Shown: positions 9,674-19,250 of the stretch, piece after piece
How positions within the stretch are numbered: the stretch's first letter is position 1
How the letters are laid out: each line of letters begins with the position of its first letter
Notes under the pieces: generated by a model
What the model saw: only the letters and a program-made list of their open reading frames with translations
Told to the model about the DNA's origin: nothing
The model's database searches: none
Made by a program: the position numbers and the translations under genes
Source: Pseudomonas sp. REP124
GTDB lineage: Bacteria > Pseudomonadota > Gammaproteobacteria > Pseudomonadales > Pseudomonadaceae
Reading direction: 5' to 3'
Assembly: GCF_020164475.1 (NCBI RefSeq)
Contig: NZ_JAIQWX010000017.1
Span: 1 to 64,000 of the forward strand
Length of the DNA: 64,000 nt

Positions 9674-11146
9674 TTAGTGAGTCAGCGTGGCTGGAGCGGC
9701 TGTCGTCGAGGAAGCGATGGCCTCTGGTTGAAACCCGCCACCCAGCGCCTGCATCAGTTGGATCGACAGGTCGATCTGCTCGGCATTCAGGCTGGCCAGT
9801 TGACGCTGGGCCTGAAGCAATTGCTGCTCGATGCTGAGCACGTCCAGGTAGTTACCGATGCCGGAACCGTACTGCTGGACCACGGTGTTGTAAGACTGCT
9901 GGGCAATGTCGGTGGCGTGCTGCTGGGCGGCGATCTGCCGCCCGATGTCACGCAGCTGGTTGATGCTGTCGCTGACATCCCCCAGCGCCTTGACCAGGCT
10001 TTTGTTGTACTGCGCCACCGCCAGGTCGTAGTCGGCATCGCGGGAATCGAGGTCGGCACGCAGCCGGCCGCCGTCGAAAATCGGCACGGAAATCGTCGGT
10101 GCAATGTTGAAAAAGCGACTGGCCGAACCGAACATCGCGTCGCCCAACAAGGATTCGGCACCGGCAGCGGCACTGAGGTTCAAGTTGGGATAGAAGCGGG
10201 TCTTGCCGGCGTCGATGCTCTTGCTCGCCGCCTCCACCCGCCAGCGCGCGGCCACCAGGTCCGGACGTCGACCGAGCAACTCGGCGGGCAGCACCGACGG
10301 CAGCGCCACGGCGCTGGCCTTGAGGATTTGCGGACGGGCGATTTCATTGCCACGGTCCGGGCCTTTGCCGAGCAACACGGCCAGGGCGATTTTCGCGCTG
10401 TTCAGGCGTTTTTCGGCGTCGATCAGGTTGGCCTGGGACGTGGCTTCCAGGCTTTCGGTCTGCTGAAACTGGTACTGGCTGTCGATCCCGGACGCCAGGC
10501 GACGCTGGCTCAGGTCAAACATCTGCCTCGTGCGTTTGAGGTCCTCGGCTGACAGGTCATAGACAATGTGCGCCAGCCCCAAGTCGCTGTAGGCGCGGGC
10601 GACGTCGGCGGACAGGGTCAACTGCGCGGCCTGACGGTCGACTTCGGCGGCACGGGCCTGGCCCAGCGCGGCTTCCCAGGCGTCACGCTGACCGCCCCAG
10701 AGATCGAAGTTGTAATTGAAGGTGGCTGCCAGGCTGCGCACGGTGGCGTAGTGATCGCCCTGCCCCAGCGGATCCTGATCCTTGGCAAAGCGCGAACGGC
10801 TGAAACCGGCGCTGGCATCTAGGGTCGGCATCCGTTCGGCGTCGGCGGCCGACGCCGCGGCGCTGGCCTGATGGGCGCGGGCGTCGGCGATCTGCATGTC
10901 CGGGCTGTCGTGCAGGGCTTCGCGGATCAGACCGTCGAGCTGCGGGTCACCGAGACTTTTCCACCAGTCGCTTTGCGGCCAGGCCGCCGGCGACAGGGTG
11001 ACACCGTTGAGGGATTGTCCGGCCTTGAGGCTTTTCGCATCGAGGCTGACGCCTTCGGGGTTCAGGCCGCTGTAGTTGGCGCAACCGGCCAGGGTCATGG
11101 CCAGCAGCACCAGGCTCAAGCCCGTGCGTACGGTTTTACTGTTCAT
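9674..11146 (-). CDS. Outer-membrane efflux lipoprotein, NodT/OprM family
   Basis: A 490-residue TolC-type channel. Starting at the ATG at 11146, the protein has a lipoprotein signal peptide ending in the lipobox LAGC (MNSKTVRTGLSLVLLAMTLAGC), which supports this start over an ATG 12 codons upstream. Two repeated outer-membrane efflux protein regions are visible, each with long helices (for example SLEATSQANLIDAEKRL and LSIEQQLLQAQRQLASLNAEQ) and the conserved LLGRRPDLVAARWRVEAA. Its start overlaps the end of marR by 11 bases, placing it second in the efflux operon. Confidence 0.93.
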   Translation of the reverse strand: MNSKTVRTGLSLVLLAMTLAGCANYSGLNPEGVSLDAKSLKAGQSLNGVTLSPAAWPQSDWWKSLGDPQLDGLIREALHDSPDMQIADARAHQASAAASAADAERMPTLDASAGFSRSRFAKDQDPLGQGDHYATVRSLAATFNYNFDLWGGQRDAWEAALGQARAAEVDRQAAQLTLSADVARAYSDLGLAHIVYDLSAEDLKRTRQMFDLSQRRLASGIDSQYQFQQTESLEATSQANLIDAEKRLNSAKIALAVLLGKGPDRGNEIARPQILKASAVALPSVLPAELLGRRPDLVAARWRVEAASKSIDAGKTRFYPNLNLSAAAGAESLLGDAMFGSASRFFNIAPTISVPIFDGGRLRADLDSRDADYDLAVAQYNKSLVKALGDVSDSINQLRDIGRQIAAQQHATDIAQQSYNTVVQQYGSGIGNYLDVLSIEQQLLQAQRQLASLNAEQIDLSIQLMQALGGGFQPEAIASSTTAAPATLTH

Positions 11147-11618
11147 GAGTACCACCCAACCGCAGCACGGTGATCGAGTCACCGGCCGCCAGCAGTATTT
11201 TCTTTAGGATGTTTTCCAGGGTTTGCAGCTCTTCGGGAGAAACCGCGCCCGCCAGCTCGTTCATGGCGTCGGCACCGATGTGCGGCAGGCGGTCGGCCAG
11301 CGACTGACCCTCTTCTGTCAGCACCAGCCGTACCTGACGGCGATCTTCTTCGGAGCGTTGGCGGGCAAGGAAACCTTTCTGTTCCAGGCGATCGAGCATG
11401 CGGGTCATCGAGCCGCTGTCCAGGGACAGGTGGCGGCAAAGCTCGCCCGGCGAATCGACGCCGTACTGGGCGATGATGATCAGTACCTTGAACTGCGCGG
11501 CGGTGATGCCGTGGGGTTCCATGTGCGTGTCGAGGATGCGGTCCTTGAGCAGCGCGGCACGTCCGAGCAGCATGCCTAGATGGCAATTGTGGAAGTTGTC
11601 TGGAGAGAAATGTTTCAT
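11136..11618 (-). CDS. MarR-family transcriptional regulator of the efflux operon
   Basis: A 160-residue winged-helix regulator, with the usual MarR length and layout. The recognition region reads LCRHLSLDSGSMTRMLDRLEQKGFLAR, followed by the wing SEEDRRQVRLVLTEEG. It resembles EmrR/MprA-type local repressors that release DNA on binding drugs or phenolics. It is first in the operon and its upstream region contains two copies of a CTGCNTAGGCAG palindrome, so autorepression of the whole efflux operon is the simplest reading (inference). Confidence 0.92.
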   Translation of the reverse strand: MKHFSPDNFHNCHLGMLLGRAALLKDRILDTHMEPHGITAAQFKVLIIIAQYGVDSPGELCRHLSLDSGSMTRMLDRLEQKGFLARQRSEEDRRQVRLVLTEEGQSLADRLPHIGADAMNELAGAVSPEELQTLENILKKILLAAGDSITVLRLGGTHEQ

Positions 11619-11633
11619 CTGACCACCGATTAG

Positions 11634-11645
11634 CTGCTTAGGCAG
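11634..11645 (-). promoter_or_regulatory. Probable MarR operator, proximal copy
   Basis: CTGCTTAGGCAG lies 16 bases upstream of the marR start. It is a near-perfect 12-base palindrome and matches the distal copy at 11667-11678 with one change. Its closeness to the start codon suggests it overlaps the core promoter or leader. Confidence 0.6.
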
Positions 11646-11666
11646 TGAATGTATGACCAGATGTTA

Positions 11667-11678
11667 CTGCCTAGGCAG
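11667..11678 (-). promoter_or_regulatory. Probable MarR operator, distal copy
   Basis: CTGCCTAGGCAG is a perfect 12-base palindrome whose start is 33 bases from that of the proximal copy, about three helical turns, so two dimers could sit on the same face of the helix. Confidence 0.65.
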
Positions 11679-11753
11679 CCAATGTCAACGTAATAGTTAG
11701 GTTGCTTTGCAATTAGTTGACCAATGGCGTCGGATTTAGGGGTGAACACAATT

Positions 11754-11866
11754 CCTGTGGCGAGGGGGCTTGCCCCCGCTGGGTCGCGAAGCGACCCCAA
11801 AAAGACGGGACTGCTGCGCAGTCCAACGGGGCGGTGCGACGTTTCGACAAGCCCCCTCGCCACAGG
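11754..11866. repeat. GC-rich inverted repeat element, second family
   Basis: About 113 bases bounded by CCTGTGGCGAGGGGGCTTGC and its near reverse complement. Inside are two smaller hairpins, GGGTCGC/GCGACCC (about 11781-11797) and GACTGC/GCAGTC (about 11809-11823). A related element is at 20626-20758. It differs from the common REP core (GTGGCGAGGGGG instead of GTGGGAGCGGGC). A solitary REP core follows at about 11906-11930. Confidence 0.8.
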
Positions 11867-11962
11867 TATGTGCTCATAAAGCTCCCACAGAGGTCAGTGT
11901 GATCCTTGTGGGAGCGAGCCTGCTCGCGATTGGGGCTATGTCGATTTGGGAGAAAACGGGAT

Positions 11963-14900
11963 CTAGAAGTCCCGCTTGTAGAAGATATCCAGCGAACTGG
12001 CCACGCCGCCCGCCGCTTCCAGGTAGACCTTCTTGCTCAGCTTGTAGCGCAAGGCGATGGTGTTGGCCGGTTCGAACACGCCGACGCCGTAGCGCAGGCT
12101 GAGCTTCTCGGAGAGGTTGCCGCTGGCCACCACGCTGGTGGCATTGCCGCTGCCCTGGGTGTCGAGTTGGAAATCGTCGATGCCCAGATTCTTCGCCAGG
12201 CTGCCCGTCACCCCGGAACTGCCCATCAAACCCAGACCGAGGGCCGCCTGCGCCAGCATGTTGTTGTCCTCGCCGTTGGTACTCAGCGGACGACCGAGCA
12301 CCAGATAGGACAACGCCTGCTCCTGGCTCATGGCCGGTTCCGAGAAGATTTGCGTGGTCGGTTGCTCGGCGCTGCCGCTCAGGCGAATGCCGGCGATCAC
12401 GTCGTCGGTCTGGCGGATGGCTTCGATATCCAGGTACGGCTGGTCGATGGGACCGGCGAACAGCAGACGCGCGCGACGCACCGTCAGGCGCTGGCCGTAG
12501 GCGCGGTAACGGCCGTCGTTGAGCCAGAGTTCGCCACGGGTGTCGAGGTTGTCGCCGATGTGCACATGCCCCTGCAGGTTCGCCGTCAGCCCGAACCCGG
12601 AGAAAGCCAGCTTCTCCTCGCCCACTACCACATCGATGTCCATGACCGTGGCCATGGGCGGTTTGCCCTCTTCGGTCTGTTGGCCGACGATCACCGTGTC
12701 ATCTGACACCTTGACCGTCGATGGCGGCAATTCGCGAATGGTGATGTCGCCCTTGGGCACGAGCACTTTGCCGGCGACCGCGAGCTTGTCGTCCTTGATC
12801 GAGATTTTCAGGTCCGGCGCCACTTCGAGCTTGGCGTAAGGCTCGACGGTGACCGGCAACTGCGAACCCTTGAGTGTCAGGTTCATCGCCAGCGCCTGGC
12901 CCCAGGCGATATCGCCGTTGAGACTGCCCTGCCCGGTCTTGCCGCTTTTCCAGTCGCCGTTGAGTTGCACGGTTTCGCCGGCGATCACCGCGCGCACTTG
13001 CAGGGCCTCGATCTCCATCGGCAATTCCGGGCCGGAGACTTCACCGTCGCTGAGCAGCAGATTGCCATTGATCTGCGGCGCCAGCAGGCCACCGGTAATG
13101 GTGCCGCTGCCGTTCAAGCGCCCGGTCAATTTTTCCACCATCGGCACGAAGGGACGGGCCACCGACAGGTCCAGGCCGCTCAGGCGGAATGAACCGGACA
13201 CGGGCTTGTCCTTCGGCAGCGGATTGATCTGCGCCTGCACCATCAGCTCGCCGAGCTTGCCGCCGACGAAATTGAGGTTGGTGTCGATGCGCTTGGGTGT
13301 GAGCTTGCTGGTGAGGTTCAGGGTCTGGTACGGGAAGTCCAGCCACTGGTCCTTTTCCTTGACCCGCAGGGTGCCGCCGCTGGCATCGATACTGATCTGG
13401 CCGTTCGGACCGCTGGCCGGCACGTCCAGTTGCACGTCGGCATTGAGGCTGCCCTTCCAGGCGAAATCCTTCGGCAGCCATTGGGCCAGGCTTTCGATCG
13501 GGAACTGCTTGAGGTGATAACGCAGCTTCGGTTCCGGCATCAGGCGCTGATCTTCACCGCACAGACTCGAGGCGCCGGACATCCAGCAATGGGCGCCGAA
13601 GTTGATTTTGCCGTCCGCCAGACGCTCAAGCTTTGCCGGACCCTGCAGCTTCCAGTCCTGCCCGCCGGCCTGAATATCGCCATTGGCCAGCCGTCCGCGC
13701 CAGTTGCCCTTGTCCAGCGCGCCATCGAAACCGAGGGCCAGTTTCAGCTTCGGCCCTTGCAGATCGAGGTCGAGTTTCTGGTTCTTGATGTCGCCCTGGC
13801 CACTGGCGGTCAGGGTGCCCAGTGACGTGTCACCGGTCTGGATGCCGCTGCCCTTGAGGTCGATTTTCGCCCGTTGCGCGCTGTCGAGCGTGGCGTCCAG
13901 GTTCAGGCTTTGCAGGCGATGTTCGGCGAACGCCAGTTGCGTGCCTTGCAGGTCGAGCTTGCCCTGGGGCGCCTTGAGAGTACCGGCGACGTCGACCCGG
14001 CCATTGATCTGCCCGCGCAACTGCGGCCAGAGCTGGGCCAGACGCGACAGTTTGATGTCGATCTGCCCGGCGAGTTTCTGTTGCAGGCTGCCCTTGCCGT
14101 TGATGCTGTTGTCGCCGAGACGGATCTGCAACGCGTTGAGGTTCCATTGCTCGCCGGCGCCATCGGCCTTGGCTTGCAACACGGCCGGCTGGCCACGCAG
14201 TTTGCCTTTCAGGTCCAGGTCGGCGTTCAGGCTGAGCTGTTCGTTCTTGAATTCGCCCTTGCTGCGCAGTGGCCCGGCGAGGGTGCCCGGCAACTCGGCG
14301 ACCCAGTACGCCGGGTTGATCGCCGACAGATCCAGCGCGGTGTCCCAGGCAATGCCATCGGCGAATTGCAGGTTCAGGTGCCCTTCGGCCTTGCCCTGCC
14401 CGGCCACCAGCTGGATCTGTTGCAGATAGACTTTTGTCAGGTCGCCGGCGAACGGGCTGGCCAGGGTGAAGGCGCCGGCCGGTCCGTCCGCTGCGGCGTC
14501 GAAGTGGCCGAGGTACTTGCCATCGGTGTAGGACACTTCGCCCTTGAAGGTGCGCAAGGTGACTTCCGGTTCGTCGATCACCGGGTACAGGCTGTGCCAG
14601 GGGAAATCCAGCCAGTCGACTTTCGCGTCGGCGGTCAAACCCTTGCTCCAGTCCATCTGGCCGCTGAGCTTCAGGCTTTGCTTGTCGCTGGCGCTCAGGT
14701 CCAGGGCGGCGATTTGCGCGCCATTGGCGTCGACCTTGCCTTGCAGAGCCAGTGCCACCGGTCCTTTTTCGGCGGGCAGTGTCGCGTTGCCCACTAGCTG
14801 GTAGCCGTTCTTCAGGTCACCTTCACCGGTGAGAACCAGTTGATTGAATTGCAGGGTGTCCGGCAGATCGGCGACGGGTTTGAAGTTATCGGCGGTGATG

Positions 14901-15637
14901 CGCACCTTGGCTGGTAGATTTTCCGCCAGAGCTTGCAGCTCGCCAGTCAGTTGCCCGTTCAGGTAACCGCTGCTGTCGGCTTTCAGATTCAAGGTTTTCA
15001 GCAGATCACCGTCTACATTCAACGCCAGCGCCCAAGGCTCGGTGCCGGGCGAAGGCAGGCTCAGGTTGCCCTCGGCCTTGAGCGGCCAGTTGCCGGTGGG
15101 TTGCAGCAGGCCGGAGAGATTCAGGCTCAGTTCGTCGCGCTGCAATTTCACCGAATCAATCTGCAGGCCGTTGGCGGTCCAGTGCGCCGCCAGTTGCAGG
15201 CCCTTGAGCTGTTCGCTGCCGTTGAACAGCAGGCTGCCGACCTGAATGTCACCCAATTCCAGGGCCACGGGCAGCTTCAAGTCCGGAAGGCTGATCGGCC
15301 CGCTGTCTGGTGCGTCGTTGCTCGGGGGGATTTGCAGGCTGACCTGATCGGCCTTCAGTTGATCGATGCACAGGGTCATGCGGGTCAGGCACATCGGCCG
15401 CCAGGCGAAGATCACTTTGTTCAGCTCGACCCGGTCGCTGCCCTGTTCCCACAACAGATGATCGGCGCTCCACTGGCTGCCGAGGCGACCCTGGAAATTG
15501 TCCAGGGTCAGACCCGGCACGAATCCCAGTGCCCAGCGGCTGCCGGTCGCGGTGCCGAGCACGCTGGTCAATGTCACGACGATCAGCAACAGCAGCGCCA
15601 GAATCGCCAGCAGCGCTATTTTCAAACCACGATTCAC
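11963..15637 (-). CDS. tamB: Translocation and assembly module subunit TamB
   Basis: A 1224-residue inner-membrane-anchored, periplasm-spanning protein that works with TamA in outer-membrane protein insertion and, as more recent work suggests, phospholipid transport. One N-terminal helix (residues 7-30, IALLAILALLLLIVVTL) is followed by a very long beta-rich region forming a hydrophobic groove. The conserved C-terminal DUF490/TamB domain includes YRAYGQRLTVRRARLLFAGP, DIEAIRQTDDV and the terminal beta signal ending YKRDF. Its ATG overlaps the tamA stop by four bases. Length is in the normal range (about 1200-1260). Confidence 0.95.
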   Translation of the reverse strand: MNRGLKIALLAILALLLLIVVTLTSVLGTATGSRWALGFVPGLTLDNFQGRLGSQWSADHLLWEQGSDRVELNKVIFAWRPMCLTRMTLCIDQLKADQVSLQIPPSNDAPDSGPISLPDLKLPVALELGDIQVGSLLFNGSEQLKGLQLAAHWTANGLQIDSVKLQRDELSLNLSGLLQPTGNWPLKAEGNLSLPSPGTEPWALALNVDGDLLKTLNLKADSSGYLNGQLTGELQALAENLPAKVRITADNFKPVADLPDTLQFNQLVLTGEGDLKNGYQLVGNATLPAEKGPVALALQGKVDANGAQIAALDLSASDKQSLKLSGQMDWSKGLTADAKVDWLDFPWHSLYPVIDEPEVTLRTFKGEVSYTDGKYLGHFDAAADGPAGAFTLASPFAGDLTKVYLQQIQLVAGQGKAEGHLNLQFADGIAWDTALDLSAINPAYWVAELPGTLAGPLRSKGEFKNEQLSLNADLDLKGKLRGQPAVLQAKADGAGEQWNLNALQIRLGDNSINGKGSLQQKLAGQIDIKLSRLAQLWPQLRGQINGRVDVAGTLKAPQGKLDLQGTQLAFAEHRLQSLNLDATLDSAQRAKIDLKGSGIQTGDTSLGTLTASGQGDIKNQKLDLDLQGPKLKLALGFDGALDKGNWRGRLANGDIQAGGQDWKLQGPAKLERLADGKINFGAHCWMSGASSLCGEDQRLMPEPKLRYHLKQFPIESLAQWLPKDFAWKGSLNADVQLDVPASGPNGQISIDASGGTLRVKEKDQWLDFPYQTLNLTSKLTPKRIDTNLNFVGGKLGELMVQAQINPLPKDKPVSGSFRLSGLDLSVARPFVPMVEKLTGRLNGSGTITGGLLAPQINGNLLLSDGEVSGPELPMEIEALQVRAVIAGETVQLNGDWKSGKTGQGSLNGDIAWGQALAMNLTLKGSQLPVTVEPYAKLEVAPDLKISIKDDKLAVAGKVLVPKGDITIRELPPSTVKVSDDTVIVGQQTEEGKPPMATVMDIDVVVGEEKLAFSGFGLTANLQGHVHIGDNLDTRGELWLNDGRYRAYGQRLTVRRARLLFAGPIDQPYLDIEAIRQTDDVIAGIRLSGSAEQPTTQIFSEPAMSQEQALSYLVLGRPLSTNGEDNNMLAQAALGLGLMGSSGVTGSLAKNLGIDDFQLDTQGSGNATSVVASGNLSEKLSLRYGVGVFEPANTIALRYKLSKKVYLEAAGGVASSLDIFYKRDF

Positions 15638-17361
15638 AACTCTGGCCCCATGGAAAAGTGCAATCGGATACCGCCATCGTCGTCCAGCGCATGGGCCAGG
15701 TCGAGGCGGATCGGCCCCACCGGCGATACCCAGCGCACGCCGATACCGACCCCGGTCTTGAGGCTTGGCAGTTCAAGGTTATTGAAGGCGTTGCCCTGAT
15801 CGACAAATGTCGCGACCCGCCATTTTTCGGCCACCGAATATTGGTACTCGGCACTGGCCGTCACCATGTAGCGGCCACCGATGCGGTCGCCCTGGTTGTT
15901 TTCCGGTGACAGGCTCTGATAGTCGTAGCCGCGCACGCTCTGATCGCCACCGGCGAAGAAACGCAAGGAAGGCGGGATCGATTTGAAGCCGTTGGTGGCG
16001 CTACCGCCGACCTGCACCCGGCCGAGGAAGCGGTGTTTGTCGAACACCGTGGTCAAGCCTTTGACCAGCGCCGAGCCGTACACCAGATTGTTGTCCGAAC
16101 CCAGCCCTTCCTTGGCCACCTTGGTTTCGAATGCCAGGCGATAGCCGTTGTGCGGGTCGATGCGGTTGTCGCTTTTCAGGTAGGTGTAGCTCACGCCGGG
16201 CATCAGCAAGGTACTGAGTCCGGAGTCGTCGCCCAGCCGGTATTCCTCGCGCTGCCACTTGAGCGACACCACCCGTTGCCAGCCGCTGGGCAACTTGCTG
16301 TGCCACTCGGGGCCCAGGGTCAGCAGCTTGCTGAGGCTGTCCTTGTCGGCGATTTCTTCGTTCTGGTAGCCGCCGGCGAAACGCAGTTTGTCGGTCAGCG
16401 GCGGGTCCAGTGGAATGTCGTAGAACACCCCGACGTTCTGCCGTGGCGCGGAGATTTCGGTTTCCCAGCCATAACTGTGACCTTGGGGATTGACCCAGTG
16501 GCGGGTCCAGTTGGCCTTGACCCGCGGGCCGACGTCGGTGGAATAACCAAGCCCCAGGCCCAAGGTCCGTGGCTTGCGGGTGTCCAGCTTGACGTCGACC
16601 GGGATCACGTTGTCTTTCGCCGCCGTAGGCGCGGCATCGACCCGCACGGCCTCGAAATAGCCGCTCGATTGCAGCGCCTGGCTGAGTTCGGCGATCAGTT
16701 CCGAGTCGTAGGGTGTTCCGGCCTTGAACGGCACCATGCGTTGCAGCAGGTCTTCATCGAACGGGGTGTCGCCTTCGAAACTGACCTTGCCCATGGAGTA
16801 ACGCGGACCGCTGTCGTAGATCAACTCGATATCCGCTACGCCAGCCCGCGGGTCGACCGCCAGTTTCGAACTGGTGAACCGACCGCTGAAGAAACCGAAG
16901 CGCGAGGCCTGATTCTGGATCAGCCGCTTGGCGTCGTCGTATTGCCCATGATTGAGCACGGCGCCGGTTTGCAGCGCATGGTTCTCGGGCACACGAAAGG
17001 ACTTGAGGGAGGCCGCAGGACCGTCGACGCGGATGGTGACGTTGCGCAGGTGCACCGGCTCGCCGGGTTCGATGTTGAGTATCAGGTGCGGGGTCTTGCC
17101 GCCGGTGACGGTGCTGTCGATCTGCGGCTGGTAATAGCCCAGGGCCTGGGCGGCCTTGCGCGCCTGTTCTTCGGCGCCGCGACTGAAGCGCAGCAGCGCC
17201 TCTTCGTCACGATCGCCGAGACTGCCGATATAGCCTTCTATATTGGCTTTGAGTGCATCGTTGGACGGTTTGATCCGCACATCCAATTCACTTTGGGCCA
17301 GTGCCGTGCAGCTGCTGATCAGCAGGAGCACGCCACTGGTGATTCTTCCTGGAAACTTCAT
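15634..17361 (-). CDS. tamA: Translocation and assembly module subunit TamA (Omp85 family)
   Basis: Outer-membrane Omp85 protein of 575 residues. A signal peptide (MKFPGRITSGVLLLISSCTALAQ) supports the ATG at 17361 over an upstream start that would add 18 basic residues. Three POTRA-like domains occupy roughly residues 25-265 and the 16-strand barrel the remainder. Omp85 signatures FFAGGDQSVRGYDYQSLSP and WVSPVGPIRLDLAHALDDD are present near the C-terminus. It is first of the tamA-tamB pair. Confidence 0.95.
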   Translation of the reverse strand: MKFPGRITSGVLLLISSCTALAQSELDVRIKPSNDALKANIEGYIGSLGDRDEEALLRFSRGAEEQARKAAQALGYYQPQIDSTVTGGKTPHLILNIEPGEPVHLRNVTIRVDGPAASLKSFRVPENHALQTGAVLNHGQYDDAKRLIQNQASRFGFFSGRFTSSKLAVDPRAGVADIELIYDSGPRYSMGKVSFEGDTPFDEDLLQRMVPFKAGTPYDSELIAELSQALQSSGYFEAVRVDAAPTAAKDNVIPVDVKLDTRKPRTLGLGLGYSTDVGPRVKANWTRHWVNPQGHSYGWETEISAPRQNVGVFYDIPLDPPLTDKLRFAGGYQNEEIADKDSLSKLLTLGPEWHSKLPSGWQRVVSLKWQREEYRLGDDSGLSTLLMPGVSYTYLKSDNRIDPHNGYRLAFETKVAKEGLGSDNNLVYGSALVKGLTTVFDKHRFLGRVQVGGSATNGFKSIPPSLRFFAGGDQSVRGYDYQSLSPENNQGDRIGGRYMVTASAEYQYSVAEKWRVATFVDQGNAFNNLELPSLKTGVGIGVRWVSPVGPIRLDLAHALDDDGGIRLHFSMGPEL

Positions 17362-17426
17362 AAGCGCGGATGCTATCACGGGCGTCGGACGGTGATAGAG
17401 CCCGGGACGCCGCAAAAGTTCGCCAC

Positions 17427-18077
17427 TCAGGCCGTCGCGCTCTGCACCACCTGGGGGTTGGGGTGAAAAAACACGTGTTCGCGCACCGGCCCCACCGCCA
17501 CCTCGCCAATTTCCTCGTAGCCCTGGCGCTTGTAGAACTCCAGATAGCGCTCATCGCCGGTGTCGAGCACCACGCCCTGGGAAGTTTCATCCACCGCGCA
17601 CCAGTTGTGCACCGCTTGCAGCAGCTGTTCGCCAAAGTGCTTGCCCTGGAATTGCGGGTGAATCCCCAGCAACGGCAGGACATGCACCGAGTCCGACGGC
17701 GAGCACGCGGCGACCGCATCGTGATATTCGAGGTAGCGACGGGTGCAGCGAAAACCGGTGCTGAGCACCATGCGCAGGCGCCAGGCCCAGCTTTCGGTGA
17801 TGCCGAGCCGACGTTGCGGTGGCGCGATCAGGGCGATGCCGATCAGGCGGTCGTTGACCAGCAGGCCGATGGCCGGCAAGTCCTGCATGAAGTGCTGCGT
17901 GACCAGTTCGCGCACCGTGGCGCGCACCCGCTGCTCGTAGCCCGGGCGCTCGGCTTCGAACAGGTAACTGAAGGTCGGCTCGTGCCGATACGCCTGATAC
18001 AACAGGGAACGCGCTTCGCGGGCATAGCCGCTGTCGAGCATGTGGATATCGGCGATGGCGGTGGATGTTTCGGGCAT
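17427..18077 (-). CDS. GNAT-family N-acetyltransferase
   Basis: A 216-residue predicted acetyltransferase using acetyl-CoA. The GNAT fold is suggested by VLPLLGIHPQFQGKHFGEQLLQAV (beta4 and the pyrophosphate-binding loop, Q/R-x-x-G-x-G/A-like) and by GVVLDTGDERYLEFYKRQGYEEIG (beta5 and C-terminal motif). The substrate is unknown. The ATG at 18077 has GGGGAG about ten bases upstream; a GTG at 18098 is an alternative start. It lies 65 bases upstream of tamA on the same strand and is divergent from xthA. Confidence 0.85.
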   Translation of the reverse strand: MPETSTAIADIHMLDSGYAREARSLLYQAYRHEPTFSYLFEAERPGYEQRVRATVRELVTQHFMQDLPAIGLLVNDRLIGIALIAPPQRRLGITESWAWRLRMVLSTGFRCTRRYLEYHDAVAACSPSDSVHVLPLLGIHPQFQGKHFGEQLLQAVHNWCAVDETSQGVVLDTGDERYLEFYKRQGYEEIGEVAVGPVREHVFFHPNPQVVQSATA

Positions 18078-18252
18078 GACGGTTGATCTCCCCGGCACAG
18101 CTCGAGTGGCTGCGCTCTTTTAGTACGAGCTGTGGGCGACGATACAGTTCCCCCACAGGTATAGACGCTTGGAGCGAGACTTGCCCCACTACAACACTGG
18201 CCCGATTCCTACAGGTCAGCTAGCATCGCCCTTTTTGCCAGGACTGCCGACC

Positions 18253-19065
18253 ATGAAGATCGTCTCCTTCAACATCAACGGGCTGCGTGCCCGTCCCCAT
18301 CAGCTGGCGGCGCTGATCGAAAAGCACCAGCCCGATGTGATCGGCTTGCAGGAAACCAAGGTCCACGACGACCAGTTCCCCCTCGATGAAGTCAAGGCCC
18401 TGGGCTACCACGTGTATTTCCACGGGCAGAAAGGCCACTACGGCGTCGCCCTGCTCTCGCGCCAGGAACCGATTGCCGTGCACAAGGGCTTTGCCAGCGA
18501 CGAAGAAGACGCCCAGCGCCGCTTCATCTGGGGCACCTTCGCCGACGCCAATGGCGTGCCGGTGACCATCATGAACGGCTACTTCCCCCAGGGCGAAAGC
18601 CGCGACCACCCGACCAAATTCCCGGCCAAGGCGCGCTTCTACAGCGATCTGCAAGTGCTGCTGGAAAGCCAGTTCAAGAACGACCAGTCGCTGGTGGTCA
18701 TGGGCGACGTGAACATTTCCCCGGAAGACTGCGACATCGGCATCGGCCCGGACAACATGAAGCGCTGGCTGAAAACCGGCAAATGCAGCTTCCTGCCGGA
18801 AGAACGCGAGTGGATGGCGCGCCTGAAGAACTGGGGCCTGACCGACAGCTTCCGCCACCTGAACCCCGAAGTGGCTGATGTCTTCAGCTGGTTCGACTAC
18901 CGCAGTCGCGGGTTTGAAGACGAGCCCAAGCGTGGGCTGCGTATCGACGTGATCCTTGCCTCCCATGGCTTGCTGCCGCGGGTCAAGGCGGCGGGTGTCG
19001 ACTATGAACTGCGCGGGATGGAAAAACCTTCGGATCATGCGCCGATCTGGCTTGAGTTGAGCTGA
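18253..19065 (+). CDS. xthA: Exodeoxyribonuclease III
   Basis: A 270-residue Mg-dependent AP endonuclease and 3'-5' exonuclease of base-excision repair. Catalytic landmarks of the EEP family are visible: [10 protein letters not shown] (Asn), [13 protein letters not shown] (metal-binding Glu), [13 protein letters not shown] (Asp/Asn pair) and [13 protein letters not shown] (terminal SDH). The start at 18253 gives the standard N-terminus [14 protein letters not shown]; upstream codons in the same frame have no family resemblance. Confidence 0.96.
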   Translation: MKIVSFNINGLRARPHQLAALIEKHQPDVIGLQETKVHDDQFPLDEVKALGYHVYFHGQKGHYGVALLSRQEPIAVHKGFASDEEDAQRRFIWGTFADANGVPVTIMNGYFPQGESRDHPTKFPAKARFYSDLQVLLESQFKNDQSLVVMGDVNISPEDCDIGIGPDNMKRWLKTGKCSFLPEEREWMARLKNWGLTDSFRHLNPEVADVFSWFDYRSRGFEDEPKRGLRIDVILASHGLLPRVKAAGVDYELRGMEKPSDHAPIWLELS

Positions 19066-19085
19066 TCACGGGCTCACACAATCCC

Positions 19086-19179
19086 CTTGTGGGAGCGGGC
19101 TTGCCCGCGAAGGCGGTGTGTCAATCAATACATGTGGCGACTGACACACCGCATTCGCGAGCAAGCTCGCTCCTACACT
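19086..19179. repeat. Inverted REP pair downstream of xthA
   Basis: REP cores at about 19086-19112 and 19151-19179 face each other in the space after xthA. The second is a variant (AAGCTCGCTCCTACA) of the usual core. Confidence 0.8.
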
Positions 19180-19250
19180 GGAAACTGTCATATTTCGGAC
19201 ATCTGCCTGACTTATTCTCCCGGCACTTCCTTGTCTAAAAAGGTGCCGGC

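Noticed and set aside
17416-17466. Extended N-terminus of TamA from an upstream start
   Set aside because: The added 18 residues are basic and destroy the signal peptide beginning MKFPGRITSG.
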